Part shown: piece after piece, positions 7,447 through 8,573 of the stretch
Layout of the letters: each line of letters starts with the position of its first letter
Numbering within the stretch: the first letter of the stretch is position 1
Assembly: GCA_021204885.1 (NCBI GenBank)
Contig: JAJPYP010000217.1
Span: 1-8,573, forward strand
From: Prevotellaceae bacterium
GTDB lineage: Bacteria; Bacteroidota; Bacteroidia; Bacteroidales; Bacteroidaceae
Length of the DNA stretch: 8,573 nt
Reading direction: 5' to 3'
Translations under genes and position numbers: made by a program
Notes under the pieces: generated by a model
The model's input: only the letters and a program-made list of their open reading frames with translations
Database searches by the model: none
What the model was told of the DNA's origin: nothing

Positions 7447-7468
7447 GGATAAGGTCATGGTTTTATCC
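7447..7468. repeat. Small hairpin after the long hairpin
   Basis: GGATAA (7447-7452) is complementary to TTATCC (7463-7468), with a 10-base loop. Its first two bases overlap the GGTACGG that can pair with the loop of the preceding hairpin, so the two pairings would compete at the edge. Confidence 0.4.
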
Positions 7469-7505
7469 TATGGGGGATGCCGATTGAGGCAGGCTTGGGC
7501 TTGGT

Positions 7506-7580
7506 GGCGCGACCATTCCGTCAAATCTTCGCACAGCGCTTCGCTTAGTGAGGCGATTTGACGGAATGGTCGTGCCTTTT
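7506..7580. repeat. Perfect 18-bp inverted repeat (22 with one G·T) followed by T4
   Basis: CGACCATTCCGTCAAATC (7510-7527) is exactly complementary to 7555-7572. Outward, GGC (7506-7508) pairs with GCC (7574-7576) past one G·T pair. The 27-base loop has its own small stem, AGCG (7535-7538) with CGCT (7542-7545), plus CAC/GTG around it, so the whole element can fold into one rod. TTTT follows at 7577-7580 on the + strand. It could be a rho-independent terminator for a + strand RNA, a bidirectional terminator, or a repetitive palindromic element. A weaker outer pair, CCGATTG (7480-7486) and CAATCGG (7584-7590), encloses it. Confidence 0.7.
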
Positions 7581-7701
7581 GAACAATCGGATTAAGGGGA
7601 AGGTAGGAGGAACGGATTGAAGCAAGGGAGGGGTAAGTAGAATTTGGGAAGAGGCGGATAAACTGATGTTTTTAATTATGGTGATTGGATTGACTGATGT
7701 T

Positions 7702-7726
7702 TATATCTTAGTCATTAGAAGATATA
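7702..7726. repeat. A+T-rich 8-bp inverted repeat
   Basis: TATATCTT (7702-7709) is complementary to AAGATATA (7719-7726) around a 9-base loop. It lies 35 bases before the -7 box at 7761, so it could be an operator upstream of the candidate small RNA; this is only positional inference. A 10-base direct repeat ACTGATGTTT (7662-7671 and 7693-7702) runs into its left arm. Confidence 0.4.
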
Positions 7727-7760
7727 TCGCGATTTACATGAAAGAGTCAGTAAATAACTG

Positions 7761-7768
7761 TATATTTG
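7761..7768 (+). promoter_or_regulatory. Bacteroidetes -7 box before the candidate small RNA
   Basis: TATATTTG exactly matches TAnnTTTG on the + strand. The expected -33 box is poor: CATG lies at the 20-base spacing (7737-7740). Transcription would begin at about 7772-7776, exactly where the closing stem of the predicted RNA begins. Confidence 0.4.
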
Positions 7769-7772
7769 TAAC

Positions 7773-7839
7773 GGCAACCTCATTCAGGCCTCTCCCCTGC
7801 CGGATTGACAGATAGGATAGGTCGCTTGGGGTTGTTTTT
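7773..7839 (+). ncRNA. Candidate small RNA of about 65 bases closed by a terminator stem
   Basis: CAACCTCA (7775-7782) pairs with TGGGGTTG (7827-7834): 8 bp including one G·U, extendable by two more G·U pairs (7773-7774 with 7835-7836). TTTTT follows at 7835-7839. Inside, CAGG (7785-7788) can pair with CCTG (7796-7799) around a 7-base loop. A perfect -7 box ends 4 bases before the stem. Promoter, a stem that brings the two ends together and a U-run in this order suggest a short independent RNA. The enclosed 44 bases are long for an ordinary terminator loop, so this is a hypothesis and not a match to a known family. Confidence 0.35.
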
Positions 7840-7846
7840 ATATTTG
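7839..7846 (+). promoter_or_regulatory. Second exact -7 box (TATATTTG)
   Basis: TATATTTG matches TAnnTTTG exactly on the + strand, right after the U-run of the candidate small RNA. No -33 TTTG lies at the usual distance. If used, the transcript would run through the palindromes at 7886-7960 and could end at the hairpin and T-run at 8072-8090. Confidence 0.2.
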
Positions 7847-7885
7847 GCATATTATCCAAACTTTATTTGGAATTCAATGATTGGG

Positions 7886-7913
7886 AGATTTTGCACACGT
7901 GTGTGCAAAATCT
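7886..7913. repeat. 28-base near-perfect palindrome
   Basis: Arms AGATTTTGCACAC (7886-7898) and GTGTGCAAAATCT (7901-7913) are exactly complementary over 13 bases, with only GT between them. GATT (7879-7882) and AATC (7915-7918) extend the dyad after short gaps. The 2-base centre is too small for a normal RNA loop but is typical of a site bound by a symmetric protein dimer or of a recombination site. No T-run follows. Confidence 0.75.
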
Positions 7914-7919
7914 TAATCG

Positions 7920-7968
7920 GTCACACATCCGTCGCCTACTTTCGGTAAATAACCCGAAAGCGCGTGAC
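7920..7968. repeat. Nested hairpin (CTTTCGG/CCGAAAG inside GTCAC/GTGAC)
   Basis: CTTTCGG (7939-7945) pairs with CCGAAAG (7954-7960) around an 8-base loop. Outside it, GTCAC (7920-7924) pairs with GTGAC (7964-7968). It begins 7 bases after the 28-base palindrome. Confidence 0.5.
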
Positions 7969-8071
7969 TGGTATTTAAAAACAGCCACTCTAATTGATAG
8001 AATACAGTAATGGTTAGAAAAGATGTATGTATTCTTCTTCGGTGGGTAATCAGGGAAGATGACGGGGAAAG

Positions 8072-8090
8072 AACGGTTTTCGCCGTTTTT
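8072..8090 (+). terminator. Weak terminator-like hairpin
   Basis: AACGG (8072-8076) pairs with CCGTT (8083-8087) around TTTTCG, and the T-run continues to 8090 (five T in all). Only 5 bp, so weak; no gene reads into it on the + strand, although the candidate promoter at 7839 would. Confidence 0.3.
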
Positions 8091-8128
8091 CATGCTATAT
8101 AACATGAAATAAAGGCGCTGAGAAGCGC
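8088..8128. repeat. Two small adjacent hairpins
   Basis: TTTCATG (8088-8094) is complementary to CATGAAA (8103-8109) around 8 bases. Right after it GCGCT (8115-8119) pairs with AGCGC (8124-8128) around GAGA, a GNRA-type tetraloop if transcribed on the + strand. Each is short enough to arise by chance; they are listed because of the density of such elements here. Confidence 0.3.
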
Positions 8129-8160
8129 GTAAATCCGTGCGAGGGTACGGTTGGTGGCGT

Positions 8161-8320
8161 AGAAATGTTAAAATAGGGGGTTGTTTTGGTAAATTGGGGT
8201 GACATTACTTTTGGGGAGATAAGGGGAGACGGTTGTAAGTGGTGTCGTTCCAAGGAGTTACAAGTGGGGATGTGAGGATTGCGGTATGTGGGGTGGTTAG
8301 AGTAGTTTACAAATAGCGTT
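8161..8320 (+). other. Strongly G-skewed, C-poor non-coding block
   Basis: By hand count the + strand has about 60 G and 10 C in these 160 bases. Runs of four or five G occur at 8176-8180, 8196-8199, 8213-8216, 8223-8226, 8266-8269 and 8290-8293. The gaps between most runs are longer than a canonical G-quadruplex allows. There is no convincing reading frame. Confidence 0.6.
8206..8213 (+). promoter_or_regulatory. Candidate -7 box pointing toward the repeat array
   Basis: TACTTTTG matches TAnnTTTG exactly. A TTTG at 8185-8188 precedes it by 17 bases, slightly short of the usual 19-21. If active, it would transcribe the G-rich block and the tandem array at the right edge. Confidence 0.25.
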
Positions 8321-8417
8321 TCGTTCGGCGGGCTTCCTGAGAAAAGACGAGTACGGATGCGCATATTCCCTTTATCTTAAAAATAGACTAACGGTCTTAC
8401 ATGGAATCTGTGGTTGC

Positions 8418-8573
8418 AGAAGCAAAGGGTGCTTGCTTCTACAAGATAAGGGTGCTTACTTGTGGAACCGTAGGTTTACCGTAGCACAACCGCAGACCGC
8501 TTGCTTGTACAAGTGCGGAACGCTATCATGTACAAGCAAGGGGTGTTTATAGGTACAAGCAAGGGTATTGTCT
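8418..8573. repeat. Tandem array of degenerate 23-base dyad units, running off the edge
   Basis: Seven units can be laid end to end: 8418-8440, 8441-8463, 8464-8485 (22 bases, most diverged), 8486-8508, 8509-8531, 8532-8554 and 8555-8573 (cut by the window). Most begin ACAA(G) and share a core like AAGCAAGGGTGCTT; four begin a run of G at about the same position. TACAAGCAAGGG is exact at 8531-8542 and 8554-8565, 23 bases apart. Unit 1 is itself a hairpin (AGAAGCAA 8418-8425 with TTGCTTCT 8433-8440) and unit 2 another (ACAAG with CTTGT, and TAAG with CTTA, one bulged A). CTTGCTTGTACA (8500-8511) is an exact inverted copy of 8529-8540. A period of 23 is not a multiple of 3, so this is not a protein repeat. 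Confidence 0.65.

Larger units (their letters stand above)
7217..8573. other. Gene-poor region rich in inverted repeats
   Basis: No frame on either strand gives a protein I can credit: the longest open stretches (89 and 80 codons, - strand, 8364-8095 and 8105-7863) are compositionally odd, match no family I know and run across hairpins. I also see no tRNA, rRNA, transposase or integrase remnant. Instead the region carries at least ten inverted repeats, three perfect + strand TAnnTTTG boxes (7761, 7839, 8206), a polypurine stretch (about 7594-7660), a G-skewed block (8161-8320) and a tandem repeat array (8418 to the edge). Stretches 7217-7340 and 8321-8417 show nothing I can interpret. The individual elements are listed separately. 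Confidence 0.75.

Noticed and set aside
7447..7860. Chromosomal replication origin with DnaA boxes
   Set aside because: Only one near match (TTATCCAAA at 7852-7860, one mismatch) and a few poorer ones; no cluster and no dnaA nearby.
7863..8105. Open frame of 80 codons on the - strand
   Set aside because: It runs through the 28-base palindrome and a nested hairpin, has no recognisable domain and no clear ribosome site.
8176..8293. Canonical G-quadruplex
   Set aside because: There are six runs of at least four G, but four of the five gaps between them are 13 bases or longer, so the standard pattern of four runs with short loops is not met.
8095..8364. Open frame of 89 codons on the - strand
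   Set aside because: The product is Pro/Ser/Thr-rich without domain or signal sequence, simply reflects the G-rich + strand, and its 3' end crosses two hairpins.
8418..8573. CRISPR array
   Set aside because: The 23-base units are adjacent and degenerate with no unique spacers of constant length between constant repeats, and no cas genes are present.

Overview
The window looks like a chromosomal piece of a Bacteroidales bacterium (Bacteroides/Phocaeicola/Prevotella-like). The clues are two protein families seen mainly in that order (a DUF4738-type lipoprotein and a DUF4890-type Gly/Pro-rich secreted protein), a textbook Bacteroidetes -7 promoter box (TAnnTTTG form) in front of the permease gene, and weak or absent Shine-Dalgarno sequences. 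The genes look G+C-rich by eye, while the right-hand 1.36 kb is non-coding and different in composition. I cannot name a species.

Layout, left to right. Positions 1-837 hold the 3' end of mutS2 on the + strand (KOW-like and Smr domains). All other genes lie on the - strand. Read in their own direction, from right to left, they are: a FecCD-type ABC importer permease (7196-6168), a membrane-anchored metallophosphoesterase (6057-4903), a two-gene Trk/Ktr potassium uptake operon (membrane subunit 4783-2954, then cytoplasmic NAD-binding gating subunit 2947-2261, 6 bases apart), the DUF4890-type periplasmic protein (2087-1542, probably ended by a terminator at 1501-1484), and the DUF4738-type lipoprotein (1377-841). 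The lipoprotein gene converges on mutS2 with only 3 bases between the stop codons. Apart from the potassium pair, each gene has its own intergenic space of about 110-175 bases and is probably transcribed separately. The permease stands alone here: no ATPase, binding protein or TonB receptor is next to it.

The most interesting part is 7217-8573, which holds no credible protein gene but is full of inverted repeats. These include a long, 25-bp multi-segment hairpin (7346-7430) whose loop can pair with bases just downstream, as in a pseudoknot; a perfect 18-bp hairpin (7510-7572) followed by T4; a compact candidate small RNA (about 7773-7839) with a perfect -7 box just upstream and a U-run just downstream; a near-perfect 28-bp palindrome (7886-7913); several smaller hairpins; a strongly G-skewed block (8161-8320); and, running off the right edge, a tandem array of degenerate 23-base dyad units (8418-8573). 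I propose it as a non-coding RNA or repeat island; what it does is unknown.
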